This document shows positions 22,461 through 31,208 of a stretch of DNA of 64,000 bases, piece by piece. Location: positions 18,619 through 82,618 of the forward strand of contig JAFQLH010000005.1 in the NCBI GenBank assembly GCA_017396665.1, given 5' to 3'. Within the stretch, counting starts at the first letter, position 1; the number at the start of each line of letters is the position of its first letter. The stretch comes from Oscillospiraceae bacterium. Its GTDB lineage: Bacteria > Bacillota > Clostridia > Oscillospirales > Ruminococcaceae. The notes beneath the pieces were generated by a model. That model worked only from the letters and a program-made list of their open reading frames with translations, had not been told where the DNA came from and ran no database searches. The translations under genes were made by a program, and so were the position numbers.

Positions 22461-23780
22461 TTATCTGTTGTTCTGAAGATTGCTTTCAGCACCGCCCGAC
22501 ACAGGGACCTCCGGTTTATCGGCAATTGTGAACACAATTTCCTTCGTACCGTAGCACCACACAGTATCCACGTGAGGAGCGTATATATTTACTGCTCTTG
22601 TATACGAGCCGTTGTCAAGTGCTGATGACTGCATATCGTACTCGGCAATAAGGTCGCTTGCATTTAAGTTTTCCATAACATCCTGCGGGCCGTATATCAC
22701 AACACTTGTCAGTGCCTTTGTTGACAGCACAGCCATTTTGTCCTTCGGCACACCGATGACCTTTATATTACTGCTGGGTATCGTAAATTCCTTTGCTACA
22801 AAGCCCGTCGGGTCAAAGGTAATTGTTACTGTGTCGATACCCGATGTACTTGTCTGTCCTGCATCGAGTGAAACCGCAAAGGTTACTGTATCCTCAAGGT
22901 TGATTGTATTGAGGCTGACATAACCCAGGTGGATTGTGTCCTGATTAAGAATATCGCTGTTCTTGGACATTATCTCGATGCTGTCTGTTGACAGGCTGTA
23001 CTTCAAGATGCTTGTATCAAAGTTGTCAGGCACGCCCTGGTAGTCAAAGCTGAAGGTCATATCCTTCAAAAAGTACACAGGGAAGTTTACCGAAATCGGC
23101 TCATATTCAAGCTCAAAGGAGCTGTCGTCGACAAGCGAGCCGTCCTCTGTATAGAGCAGAAGCTTTCCGTCTGAGGTTGTATAAGCCTCCTGCAGAACCT
23201 TCTTCTGGTCGATTGCAAACACCGCATAGCTGATTTTCTGCACCAGCTTTTCAGGACCTGTTACATTGATAGTTTCAGGAGAAACGACAGGTGTATCGAG
23301 TGAATAGCCCTCATCGGCGCTGATAGAGGTTGCTCTTACCTGGAGCGGAACTGAAACAGTTTTGATATAGTCAAACTTTACCTTTACAGTTTCAGGGCTT
23401 ATTTTAAGAACCTCACACGAGCCCTCCTTCGGTGTAACCTTGATATCGAGCTCGTATGTTCCCGGCTCGGTTACGCCTGAAAGGTCAACTGTTGCGGTAA
23501 GGTCTTCCGCCTTATAGTTACCGATTTCGTATCTCATACCGCTTATACTTATATCCGCAAGCGTTTCCTTGTCAAAGTCGAGCGCTGCGAGACCCTGTGC
23601 GTCAGCGGTTGTTCCCTCCATATTAAGCTCTACGGGGACATCATCGACCGTAAGATAGATAGTCGGATAGAGGGTTATTGAAAGAATAAACCATATGATT
23701 ACTGCCAGCACGACGGCGAGTATTCTCAGACCTAAGTCCTGGCTGAACTTTTTGCGAAGTCCTAAGCGTCTTTTTTCCAT
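22461..23780 (-). CDS. cdaR: CdaR, YbbR-domain regulator of diadenylate cyclase
   Basis: A 439-residue protein with one N-terminal membrane helix (about residues 17-37, LAVVLAVIIWFILS) and at least four extracellular YbbR repeats, each about 80-90 residues (for example VPLQVRATSISADEGY and FTIPSSNIKVIGV). In Firmicutes CdaR pairs with and tunes the membrane cyclase CdaA. Its first codon lies 19 bp inside the end of cdaA, so translation is likely coupled. glmM, often next in this locus, is not present; an FAD-dependent protein takes its place. Confidence 0.93.
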   Translation of the reverse strand: MEKRRLGLRKKFSQDLGLRILAVVLAVIIWFILSITLYPTIYLTVDDVPVELNMEGTTADAQGLAALDFDKETLADISISGMRYEIGNYKAEDLTATVDLSGVTEPGTYELDIKVTPKEGSCEVLKISPETVKVKFDYIKTVSVPLQVRATSISADEGYSLDTPVVSPETINVTGPEKLVQKISYAVFAIDQKKVLQEAYTTSDGKLLLYTEDGSLVDDSSFELEYEPISVNFPVYFLKDMTFSFDYQGVPDNFDTSILKYSLSTDSIEIMSKNSDILNQDTIHLGYVSLNTINLEDTVTFAVSLDAGQTSTSGIDTVTITFDPTGFVAKEFTIPSSNIKVIGVPKDKMAVLSTKALTSVVIYGPQDVMENLNASDLIAEYDMQSSALDNGSYTRAVNIYAPHVDTVWCYGTKEIVFTIADKPEVPVSGGAESNLQNNR

Positions 23781-24643
23781 TTGGACCTCACTTTCTCAGC
23801 AAAAGGCTTCTTGTCCTTCTTCTGTGAAGATGGCTTTTCAGGCATAAGCCTGTTTCTCAGAAGCTTCTTTAAGCTGTCCTTTGTATATCCTCTTGTAAGC
23901 TCGCCGTCCTCTGCGACAGATACAGTACCTGTTTCTTCAGAAACGACGATTACAATTGCGTCAGAGTTTTCGCTCATACCGATTGCGGCACGGTGACGTG
24001 AGCCGAGCTGCTTATTGATAAGCTCCTCCTTCTGTGGCTTCGGGAGGAAGCAGCCTGCTGCGAGAATCATTCCGTCACGCATAATCACAGCTCCGTCGTG
24101 AAGCGGTGTATTAGGGAAGAAGATATTACCCAGCACTGCCTCACTTGGTGTACAGTTAAGGATTGTTCCCGTATCAATCTGCTCGCCGAGTCTTGTCTGT
24201 CTTTCGCACACGATAAGTGCACCTGTTGCTGTTGCGGCTAGCTCATAAACAGAATTTCCGATTACGTCGATTGCCTTTGCCCAGCTTTCGTCGCCGTACT
24301 CAGAGTCGCTGCTGTTGAACACGCTTGAAAGGTCGACAAGCTTTGTTCTGCCGAGCTTTTCGAGAATACGTCTGAGCTCCGGCTGGAACATGATGATGAT
24401 AGCGAGAATTCCCCATTGGAATATATTCTTGAGAATGAAGCTCATTGTCTTGAGCCCTATTATGTCAGCAATCAGATAAGCGACAACCAGAATACCGATA
24501 CCCTTTACAAGCTGCTGAGCTCTTGTTTCCTTAACGAGCTTAAAGCACTTGAAGAGAAGGTACGACAAAAGCAGCATATCGAGAACGTCTGCAATTCCGA
24601 TAGTTTTACACACGCTCAGAAACGCATTAAGGATATCACCCAC
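23762..24643 (-). CDS. cdaA: Diadenylate cyclase CdaA
   Basis: About 293 residues. Three N-terminal membrane helices (to about residue 95) precede a DisA_N cyclase domain. The catalytic motifs are present: LHDGAVIM (DGA) and GSRHRAAIG (RHR). The enzyme makes cyclic di-AMP from two ATP and sits in the membrane with CdaR. The final ~40 residues are Lys-rich. I prefer GTG 24643 (VGDILNAFLS) because the GAGG is 11 nt away, against 2 nt for GTG 24652. Only a weak upstream promoter was seen. Confidence 0.94.
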   Translation of the reverse strand: MGDILNAFLSVCKTIGIADVLDMLLLSYLLFKCFKLVKETRAQQLVKGIGILVVAYLIADIIGLKTMSFILKNIFQWGILAIIIMFQPELRRILEKLGRTKLVDLSSVFNSSDSEYGDESWAKAIDVIGNSVYELAATATGALIVCERQTRLGEQIDTGTILNCTPSEAVLGNIFFPNTPLHDGAVIMRDGMILAAGCFLPKPQKEELINKQLGSRHRAAIGMSENSDAIVIVVSEETGTVSVAEDGELTRGYTKDSLKKLLRNRLMPEKPSSQKKDKKPFAEKVRSKWKKDA

Positions 24644-24733
24644 GGTTATCACTTCCTCTCTTTTTAAATCATAGTCCTACATTGTATATTCTATCATATA
24701 ATTTTAAAAATCACAAGGGGGTATTTGAGTTTT

Positions 24734-25849
24734 TTACAAATTTTTTATACTCTCGCACAGCATATCAACCTGCGATTCGTTATTGAAGACAGATGGAGAA
24801 AATCTTACCACTCCGTTTTCGAGCGTACCGAGATATTTATGTGCAACAGCGGCGCACTGATACCCTCCTCTGAGGGCGAACCCCCTTGACGACAGATAGT
24901 CTGCGACTTCAGAGGAATGCATATTCTTCACATTGAATGCGACTATCGGAAGATAGCTTCCCTTGTCCCTGTACACAGTCACACCGTTCATCTGCGAAAG
25001 CTTGTTTATGAGTCTTGAGCAGAGCTTCTCCTCACTTTTATGGATTCTGTCAAGCCCTGCTTTCTTCACAAACTCTATACCTTTTCCGAGGGCTACAATC
25101 CCGACTGTATTGAGAGTTCCGCTTTCGAGCTTTTCGGGCATCACAGGTGTCTGCTCCGTTTCAGTTGAGGTTGTTCCTGTTCCGCCTTCGATAATTGTAG
25201 ACAGCTCATATTCTCCGTCAGACACTAAAAGCCCTGTTCCTGTCGGGCCATAGAGCCCCTTGTGTCCCGGCATACAGAGAAAGTTTATACCGTTTCCGAC
25301 CTTAAGAGGCATAACTCCCACTGCCTGTGCTCCGTCGCATACAAGCACTATTCCCTTATCCCTGCACAGAGCTGCGATTTCATTTATCGGCAGGACTCTG
25401 CCTGTGACATTTGAAGCAACGGTACACACTACCGCTTTTGTATTATTCTTTATAAGCCGCTTAAGCCCTTCGAGTGTTTGCCCGTCATCTTCGTACACGT
25501 CAAAGACAGAGCACTCCACTCCCTTTTTCATAAGGGCACAGACCGGTCTTGCGACAGAATTATGCTCAAGCGAGGAAATAATAACGTGGTCGCCCTCCTT
25601 GAGAATACCCTTGATTGCGAGATTGAGCGAATGGGTACAGTTAAGGGTGAACACTGTATTTTCTTCCTTTGAGCCAAAAAGCTCCGCCGCCGCCCTTCTT
25701 ACCTTATAAACCTCACGGGCGGCTCTGACAGACATTTCGTGTCCGCTTCTTCCGGGATTTCCGCCGACGCTTGTTACCGCATACGCAAGAGCCTTTGCGA
25801 CAGACGCAGGCTTTGGATAGGTTGTTGCGGCATTGTCAAAATATATCAA
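24734..25849 (-). CDS. Cysteine desulfurase-like class V aminotransferase
   Basis: A 371-residue PLP enzyme beginning YFDNAATTYPKP. The PLP-binding Lys is in PGHKGLYGP and the catalytic-type Cys332 in GGYQCAAVAHK. It resembles the EF2568 subfamily (TIGR01977), which is often linked to selenium-dependent functions, rather than IscS/NifS. It probably draws sulfur or selenium from cysteine or selenocysteine. The start is TTG 25849, 7 nt after AGGTG. It lies 10 bp downstream of a DUF3343 gene, the usual small partner. Confidence 0.9.
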   Translation of the reverse strand: MIYFDNAATTYPKPASVAKALAYAVTSVGGNPGRSGHEMSVRAAREVYKVRRAAAELFGSKEENTVFTLNCTHSLNLAIKGILKEGDHVIISSLEHNSVARPVCALMKKGVECSVFDVYEDDGQTLEGLKRLIKNNTKAVVCTVASNVTGRVLPINEIAALCRDKGIVLVCDGAQAVGVMPLKVGNGINFLCMPGHKGLYGPTGTGLLVSDGEYELSTIIEGGTGTTSTETEQTPVMPEKLESGTLNTVGIVALGKGIEFVKKAGLDRIHKSEEKLCSRLINKLSQMNGVTVYRDKGSYLPIVAFNVKNMHSSEVADYLSSRGFALRGGYQCAAVAHKYLGTLENGVVRFSPSVFNNESQVDMLCESIKNL

Positions 25850-25859
25850 GGTCTTTCAC

Positions 25860-26093
25860 CTAACCTTTCGTAATCTGCTTTTTCGCCTTTATTTCTATAC
25901 CTGCCTGTGTGAGTATCTCCTCTGCCCTGTGAAAATCTGAGGCAAGCCGTATGCTGTAGCCGCAGCCCTTTCCCATATCCTTAGGCGTTTTTATGACCTC
26001 GCTTGATATTCCTTCCTTCTTCAGTACTGACTGGGCCTTTATGGCATAGGTTATTGACGACAGCGAAAAAATGCTGATGCTTCTTTTATTCAT
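25860..26093 (-). CDS. DUF3343 putative Se/S carrier protein
   Basis: A 77-residue protein with the DUF3343 features: an N-terminal beta strand (ISIFSLSSITYAIKAQSVL) and the conserved Cys in GKGCGYSIRL. DUF3343 proteins are proposed sulfur or selenium carriers next to class V desulfurases. It starts at ATG 26093 after AGGTG and is 10 bp upstream of the desulfurase-like gene, so the two form an operon. No selenium-dependent enzyme gene is seen in this window. Confidence 0.85.
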   Translation of the reverse strand: MNKRSISIFSLSSITYAIKAQSVLKKEGISSEVIKTPKDMGKGCGYSIRLASDFHRAEEILTQAGIEIKAKKQITKG

Positions 26094-26258
26094 AATCGTT
26101 TCACCTGCTTTTTGCTTATGATAGCACCTCTTTACATATGGTGACTCTACCTATACTATGCGTTTGTGTGCTTTCACGACACGCAACGCTTTCGCATTAT
26201 ATCCGACTTGTCTTCATATAAATTCATAAGGGACAAAACACAGAAACGGAGGATAGAT

Positions 26259-28868
26259 ATGCTTCAATACTTTGTAAAGGAAATCAATGAGCAGGAAACA
26301 AAAGACATAGGGCTTCCGCAGGAGGAGGCACAAAGACGTCTTGAATGCGAGGGCAGAAACGAGCTTTCAAAGCCTGCAAGAAAAAAGCCGGTCGGGATTT
26401 TTCTCAATCAGTTCCGTGACATCATGGTTTTAATTCTGCTTTGTGCGACTGTAATTTCCGCCATGCTGGGAGAAATCTACGACGCCTTGACGATACTGCT
26501 TATCGTGCTTATCAACTCGGCAATCGGCTTTTTCCAGGAATACAGGACAGAAAAGACTCTTGAGGCACTTGAGCAGATGACGGCACCTACCGCAAGGGTT
26601 TACCGTGACGGGATACTTGTTACAATCCCTGCAAGCGAGCTTGTCAGAGGCGACGTTATTGAGCTTGAGGCAGGTGACAGAATACCTGCTGACTGCTTTG
26701 TCCTGTCACAGGAAAGGCTTATGTGTGACGAAGCAATTCTAACAGGTGAGCCTGACGGCTGTGAAAAGAGGGCGAGAGAAAACGAGCTTACTGCCGACGC
26801 ACTCAATCTCCCCTATCTTGTATACATGGGGACAACCGTTCTCAAGGGCAGGGCGACCTGCGAGGTTGCTGTAACAGGAACAGGAACGCAGATGGGCAAA
26901 GTATCGGATATGCTTTCTGAAATTGACGAGGGTATGACACCGCTTCAGAAGAAGCTTTCACAGCTTGGAAAGACTCTTGCTATAATCTGCGTTGCGGTAT
27001 GCATTATTGTATTTGTGACAGGTATACTCTACGGTCAGCCGCCTATGACAATGCTTATGACGGGGCTTTCAATCGCTATTGCGGCTATCCCGGAGGGGCT
27101 TGCTGCAACTGTTACTATTGCACTCGCCCTAGCTGTAAGGAAGATGCTCAGGCAAAACGCCTTTGTCCACAAGCTGCACAGTGTTGAGACGCTCGGCTGT
27201 GCTTCGGTTATCTGCACCGACAAGACCGGCACTCTCACAGAAAACAAGATGACTGTTACGACCATTTGCACACCCGACAACGACTTCACCGTAACAGGCA
27301 GCTCTGACAGTGTTGCGGGACAGATACAGAGTGTCAGCGAGGACTTCAGCAAGGACAATTTACGCAGGCTTCTTATATGCTCGGTTGTTTGCAACAACGC
27401 ATCCATTCAGAGAGATGCTTCATCAAAGAGAGAGGCAAAATGGCTGCTGCAGGGTGACCCGACAGAAGCGGCACTTCTTGTTGCGGCGGCAAGGGGCGGA
27501 ATTTCCTTTGGCGAGCTGGGTATAAAAAGGGTGTCAGAGATTCCGTTTGAGAGCGAAACGAGGCAGATGTCTGTCACGGCGGTCAACGGCAGTACAGAAA
27601 TTACCTATATAAAAGGCTCGCCCGACGTTATCTTAGGGCAATGCGACTACATAGCCTTGCAGAATGCTGTTGTACAGCTTGACTCAAAGCTTCGCAGGAT
27701 TATGCTTGAGAAGAGCGACAGGCTGGCTTCAAGGGCACTGAGAGTTATGGCGTTTGCACAAAAGCAGGATGGAAAGACTGTATTCCTCGGCTTTATCGGA
27801 ATGCTCGACAAGCCCAAGCCTCAGGCAAAGCAGGCTGTCAGACTTTGCTCAAAGGCGCACATACGCACAGTTATGATAACAGGCGACCACAAGCTTACCG
27901 CCACCGAGATTGCAAGGCAGGTCGGAATTTTCCACAGCGGAGATATTGCACTCACCGGCGAGGAGCTTTCCCAGCTTTCAGACCACGAGCTGTATGACAT
28001 TTTAGACAAGGTGTCTGTTTTTGCGAGGGTAAGCCCTGCCGACAAGCTGAGAATAGTAAGAGCTTTCAAGGCGAAGGGGCACATTGTTGCTATGACGGGT
28101 GACGGGGTAAACGATGCACCTGCCGTAAAAGAGGCAGACATCGGAGTTGCAATGGGAATACAGGGCACAGATGTCACAAAGAATGCCGCAAATGTTGTTT
28201 TGCTCGATGATGATTTTTCGACGCTTGTCGGTGCTGTAAGGCAGGGCAGGACTATCTACTCTAACATACGCAAATCGGTAAGATACCTCATCTCCTGCAA
28301 CATAGGTGAGATTATGACAATGTTTTTCGGGATAATCTTAGGGCTGCCTGTTGTGCTTTTACCTATACAGATTCTGTTTGTGAATCTTGTTACCGACGGA
28401 CTTCCGGCTATCGCCCTGAGCCTTGAGCCGACAGAGGAAAGTGTTATGAGCAAAAAGCCGAGGAAGGACTCTGACAGCTTTTTTGCAGGCGGACTTCTGT
28501 CGAGGATTATATTCAGGGGACTTCTTATAGGTCTTTGTACACTCGGCTCATTTGTCTTCTCAATGTGGCTGTCAGATTCTCTTGAAGTTGCGAGAACCTC
28601 TGCACTTTTCACGCTCGTTATGTCACAGCTGATTCACGTTTTTGAGTGCAAGAGCGAAGAAAAAAGCATTCTCACGGTAAAGCATCTGTCAAATCCGTTT
28701 ATGCTCGTTTCTGTTGCCTTTTCGCTTATCTGCCTGCTGGCTGTAATCTACCTTACTCCCCTTCAGGCAGTATTCTCTCTGTCGCCTTTATCCCCTGCAC
28801 AGCTTATAAGCTCGCTTCTGTTCTCGCTTGCCGTTCCGCTCGTTTCGGCTTTTTTCACCAAAATCTGA
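26259..28868 (+). CDS. P-type calcium-transporting ATPase, second paralogue
   Basis: An 869-residue PII-type pump with the actuator loop LTGEPDG, membrane PEGL motif (AAIPEGLAATV), phosphorylation site TDKTGTLTEN, KGSPDVIL and the hinge MTGDGVNDAPAVK, plus about ten membrane helices. It is clearly related to the 12720-15362 ATPase but divergent, for example in the actuator loop (GEPD for GESV). The start is ATG 26259 preceded by GGAGG. An in-frame region upstream is open but lacks a ribosome site. No attenuator like that of the first ATPase was found in its leader. Confidence 0.93.
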   Translation: MLQYFVKEINEQETKDIGLPQEEAQRRLECEGRNELSKPARKKPVGIFLNQFRDIMVLILLCATVISAMLGEIYDALTILLIVLINSAIGFFQEYRTEKTLEALEQMTAPTARVYRDGILVTIPASELVRGDVIELEAGDRIPADCFVLSQERLMCDEAILTGEPDGCEKRARENELTADALNLPYLVYMGTTVLKGRATCEVAVTGTGTQMGKVSDMLSEIDEGMTPLQKKLSQLGKTLAIICVAVCIIVFVTGILYGQPPMTMLMTGLSIAIAAIPEGLAATVTIALALAVRKMLRQNAFVHKLHSVETLGCASVICTDKTGTLTENKMTVTTICTPDNDFTVTGSSDSVAGQIQSVSEDFSKDNLRRLLICSVVCNNASIQRDASSKREAKWLLQGDPTEAALLVAAARGGISFGELGIKRVSEIPFESETRQMSVTAVNGSTEITYIKGSPDVILGQCDYIALQNAVVQLDSKLRRIMLEKSDRLASRALRVMAFAQKQDGKTVFLGFIGMLDKPKPQAKQAVRLCSKAHIRTVMITGDHKLTATEIARQVGIFHSGDIALTGEELSQLSDHELYDILDKVSVFARVSPADKLRIVRAFKAKGHIVAMTGDGVNDAPAVKEADIGVAMGIQGTDVTKNAANVVLLDDDFSTLVGAVRQGRTIYSNIRKSVRYLISCNIGEIMTMFFGIILGLPVVLLPIQILFVNLVTDGLPAIALSLEPTEESVMSKKPRKDSDSFFAGGLLSRIIFRGLLIGLCTLGSFVFSMWLSDSLEVARTSALFTLVMSQLIHVFECKSEEKSILTVKHLSNPFMLVSVAFSLICLLAVIYLTPLQAVFSLSPLSPAQLISSLLFSLAVPLVSAFFTKI

Positions 28869-28908
28869 ACCTCAAGTATTAACAAATTGTAAACAATGCT
28901 AAGAGGTG

Positions 28909-28937
28909 TTGAAATCTATGTGAAAATGTTATATAAT
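28909..28937 (+). promoter_or_regulatory. Sigma-A promoter of the EF-G-like gene
   Basis: TTGAAA (28909-28914), a 17-bp spacer and TATAAT (28932-28937). The start codon is 79 bp downstream. Confidence 0.88.
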
Positions 28938-29016
28938 TAGTTCGTGCAGTTGATGATTTTTAAGCAATTTGAATAATCACACTGCGGAATTTTCACACAG
29001 ACTGGGGAGAAACTCA

Positions 29017-31125
29017 ATGAAAAACTACGAACACAGTAAAATCAAAAACATAGCTCTTGCAGGTCACGCAGGTTCAGGAAAGACCTCGCTTGCTGAAGCT
29101 TTGCTTTATAAATGCGGCGCTACTGACAGACTCGGCAAGATTGCAGACGGAAACACAGTATGCGACTACAACGCTGACGAAATCAAGAGAAAGTGCTCTG
29201 TATACACATCACTCGCTACGTTTGAAACAGCAAATGCAAAGCTTGGACTTGACGAGCTGAAAATCAACCTTCTTGACACTCCCGGTCTTTTCGACTATGC
29301 GAGCGGTATGACAGAAGGTATTGCAGCCTGCGACTGTGCGGTTATCACAGTTTCGGGTAAGTCGGGCGTAAGAGTTGGTACTCACAAGGCTTACGACTGC
29401 GCAACAGAGCTTAAAAAGCCAAAGATGTTTGTTGTCACAAAGCTTGATGACGACAACGCAAACTTCAATAACGTTCTTACACAGCTCAAGGCTGAATTCG
29501 GCCCGACAGTTTGTCCTGTTGTAGTTCCTGTTATTGCTGACAGAAAGATTGTTTCTTACGTAAACCTCATCGAAATGAAGGCTTACAAGTATGACGAAAA
29601 GGGCAACGCTGTTGAAACAGATATGCCGACAGCAGAGGTTTCCGAGAAGATGGAATACCGTATCGACGGTCTTGTTGAAGCTGTTTCAGAGGCTGTTGCA
29701 GAAACTGACGAGGCACTTTTCGAAAAGTTCTTCTCAGGTGAAGCATTCACACAGAAGGAGCTTATCGACGGCATACATAACGGTATGAAGTCAGGTATCA
29801 TCACTCCTGTTACCTGTGTATCCTCAACAACTCTCGCAGGCGTTGACATGCTTCTCAAGGAGCTTTGTCTGCTCGTTCCTCACCAGAGCGACGATGATGT
29901 TATCGAGGCTGTTGCAGGTGATGACATTGTTGAAATCAAGTGTGCACAGAGCGAGCCTCTCAGCGCATTCGTATTCAAGACAATCGCTGACCCGTTTGTA
30001 GGAAAGATGTCCTTCATCAGAGTTTACAGCGGTACTCTCACATCGGGTAAGGATGTTGTAAACGCTACAACAGGCGAGACAGAAAAGGTCGGAAAGCTTA
30101 TCACACTTGTCGGCAAGAAGCAGATTGATATGCCAAGTGCTGTTGCAGGTGACATAGTTGTTGCAACAAAGATGAATGTCAACACAAACGATACTATCTG
30201 CGATGCTTCAAGAGTTGCCTCACTCGACAAGATTTCATTCCCTAAGCCTTGCTACAACATGGCTATCAAGGCTAAGAAGCAGGGTGATGAAGCTAAGATT
30301 TCAAACGCTATGGCAAGACTTCTCGAGGAAGACCTTACACTTTCCTACGAGCTTGATACATCTACAAACGAAATGATTCTCTCGACTCTCGGCGGACTGC
30401 ATCTCGACTCAGTTGCAGGAAGACTCAAGGACACCTTCGGCGTTGAGGTTGAAACTGATGTGCCTAAGATTTCCTACCGTGAAACTATCCGCAAGAAGGT
30501 TAAGGTTCAGGGCAGACACAAGAAGCAGTCGGGCGGTCACGGTCAGTTCGGTGACGTTTGGATTGAATTCGAGCCATGCGTATCTGACGAGCTTGTATTC
30601 GAAGAAAGAATCTTCGGCGGTGCAGTTCCTAAGAACTACTTCCCTGCTGTTGAAAAGGGACTTCAGGACTGCGTAAAGAAGGGACTTTTAGCAGGCTTCC
30701 CTGTTGTTGGTCTCAAGGCTATCCTCGTTGACGGCTCATACCACCCGGTTGACTCATCTGAAATGGCATTCAAGATTGCCGCTTCACTCGCATTCAAGGA
30801 CGGTATACCACAGGCTGACCCTGTTCTCTTAGAGCCAATCGGTGCTCTCAGCGTTTGCGTACCTGACGACAACACAGGCGATATGATGGGCGAGCTCAAC
30901 AAGCGTCGTGGCAGAGTTTTAGGTATGACACCTGCTGAAAAGAAGGGACTTACAGAAATCGTTGCTGAAGTTCCTATGAGCGAGATGACAGACTTTGTTC
31001 TTCTCCTGCGTCAGATGACTCAGGGCAGAGGCTACTTCACATTTGAAAAGCTTCGCTATGAACAGCTTCCGGGACATCTTGTTTCAGGCGTAATTGCAAA
31101 GTACGCTTCAATCAACAATGCTTAA
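29017..31125 (+). CDS. Elongation factor G-like GTPase
   Basis: A 702-residue translational GTPase with the EF-G five-domain length. The P-loop GHAGSGKTS is at residues 16-24. G3 reads DTPGLFDY, without the catalytic-type His of EF-G (DTPGH), and G4 is TKLD rather than NKMD. Domain IV keeps GHGQFGDVWIEFEP. These changes mark the EF-G2/FusA2-like branch, whose members bind ribosomes but are not the main translocase. The start is ATG 29017 behind GGGGAG. It is monocistronic with a consensus promoter and a terminator. Confidence 0.9.
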   Translation: MKNYEHSKIKNIALAGHAGSGKTSLAEALLYKCGATDRLGKIADGNTVCDYNADEIKRKCSVYTSLATFETANAKLGLDELKINLLDTPGLFDYASGMTEGIAACDCAVITVSGKSGVRVGTHKAYDCATELKKPKMFVVTKLDDDNANFNNVLTQLKAEFGPTVCPVVVPVIADRKIVSYVNLIEMKAYKYDEKGNAVETDMPTAEVSEKMEYRIDGLVEAVSEAVAETDEALFEKFFSGEAFTQKELIDGIHNGMKSGIITPVTCVSSTTLAGVDMLLKELCLLVPHQSDDDVIEAVAGDDIVEIKCAQSEPLSAFVFKTIADPFVGKMSFIRVYSGTLTSGKDVVNATTGETEKVGKLITLVGKKQIDMPSAVAGDIVVATKMNVNTNDTICDASRVASLDKISFPKPCYNMAIKAKKQGDEAKISNAMARLLEEDLTLSYELDTSTNEMILSTLGGLHLDSVAGRLKDTFGVEVETDVPKISYRETIRKKVKVQGRHKKQSGGHGQFGDVWIEFEPCVSDELVFEERIFGGAVPKNYFPAVEKGLQDCVKKGLLAGFPVVGLKAILVDGSYHPVDSSEMAFKIAASLAFKDGIPQADPVLLEPIGALSVCVPDDNTGDMMGELNKRRGRVLGMTPAEKKGLTEIVAEVPMSEMTDFVLLLRQMTQGRGYFTFEKLRYEQLPGHLVSGVIAKYASINNA

Positions 31126-31155
31126 TTTTCATAATTCAATCCTTCTTTAATAGAA

Positions 31156-31186
31156 ATACCGCATTCGGAAAATCCGGATGCGGTAT
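31156..31186. terminator. Terminator between EF-G-like and NAD synthetase genes
   Basis: ATACCGCATTCGGA and TCCGGATGCGGTAT form a 14-pair stem with one mismatch, followed by TTTTT on the plus strand. It can also fold in minus-strand RNA from the convergent nadE gene. Confidence 0.9.
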
Positions 31187-31208
31187 TTTTCATGATATAT
31201 TTATTGTC

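Noticed and set aside
26094-26258. Attenuator before the second calcium ATPase
   Set aside because: A GC-rich imperfect inverted repeat is present, but there is no T-run or alternative pairing comparable to the first ATPase leader.
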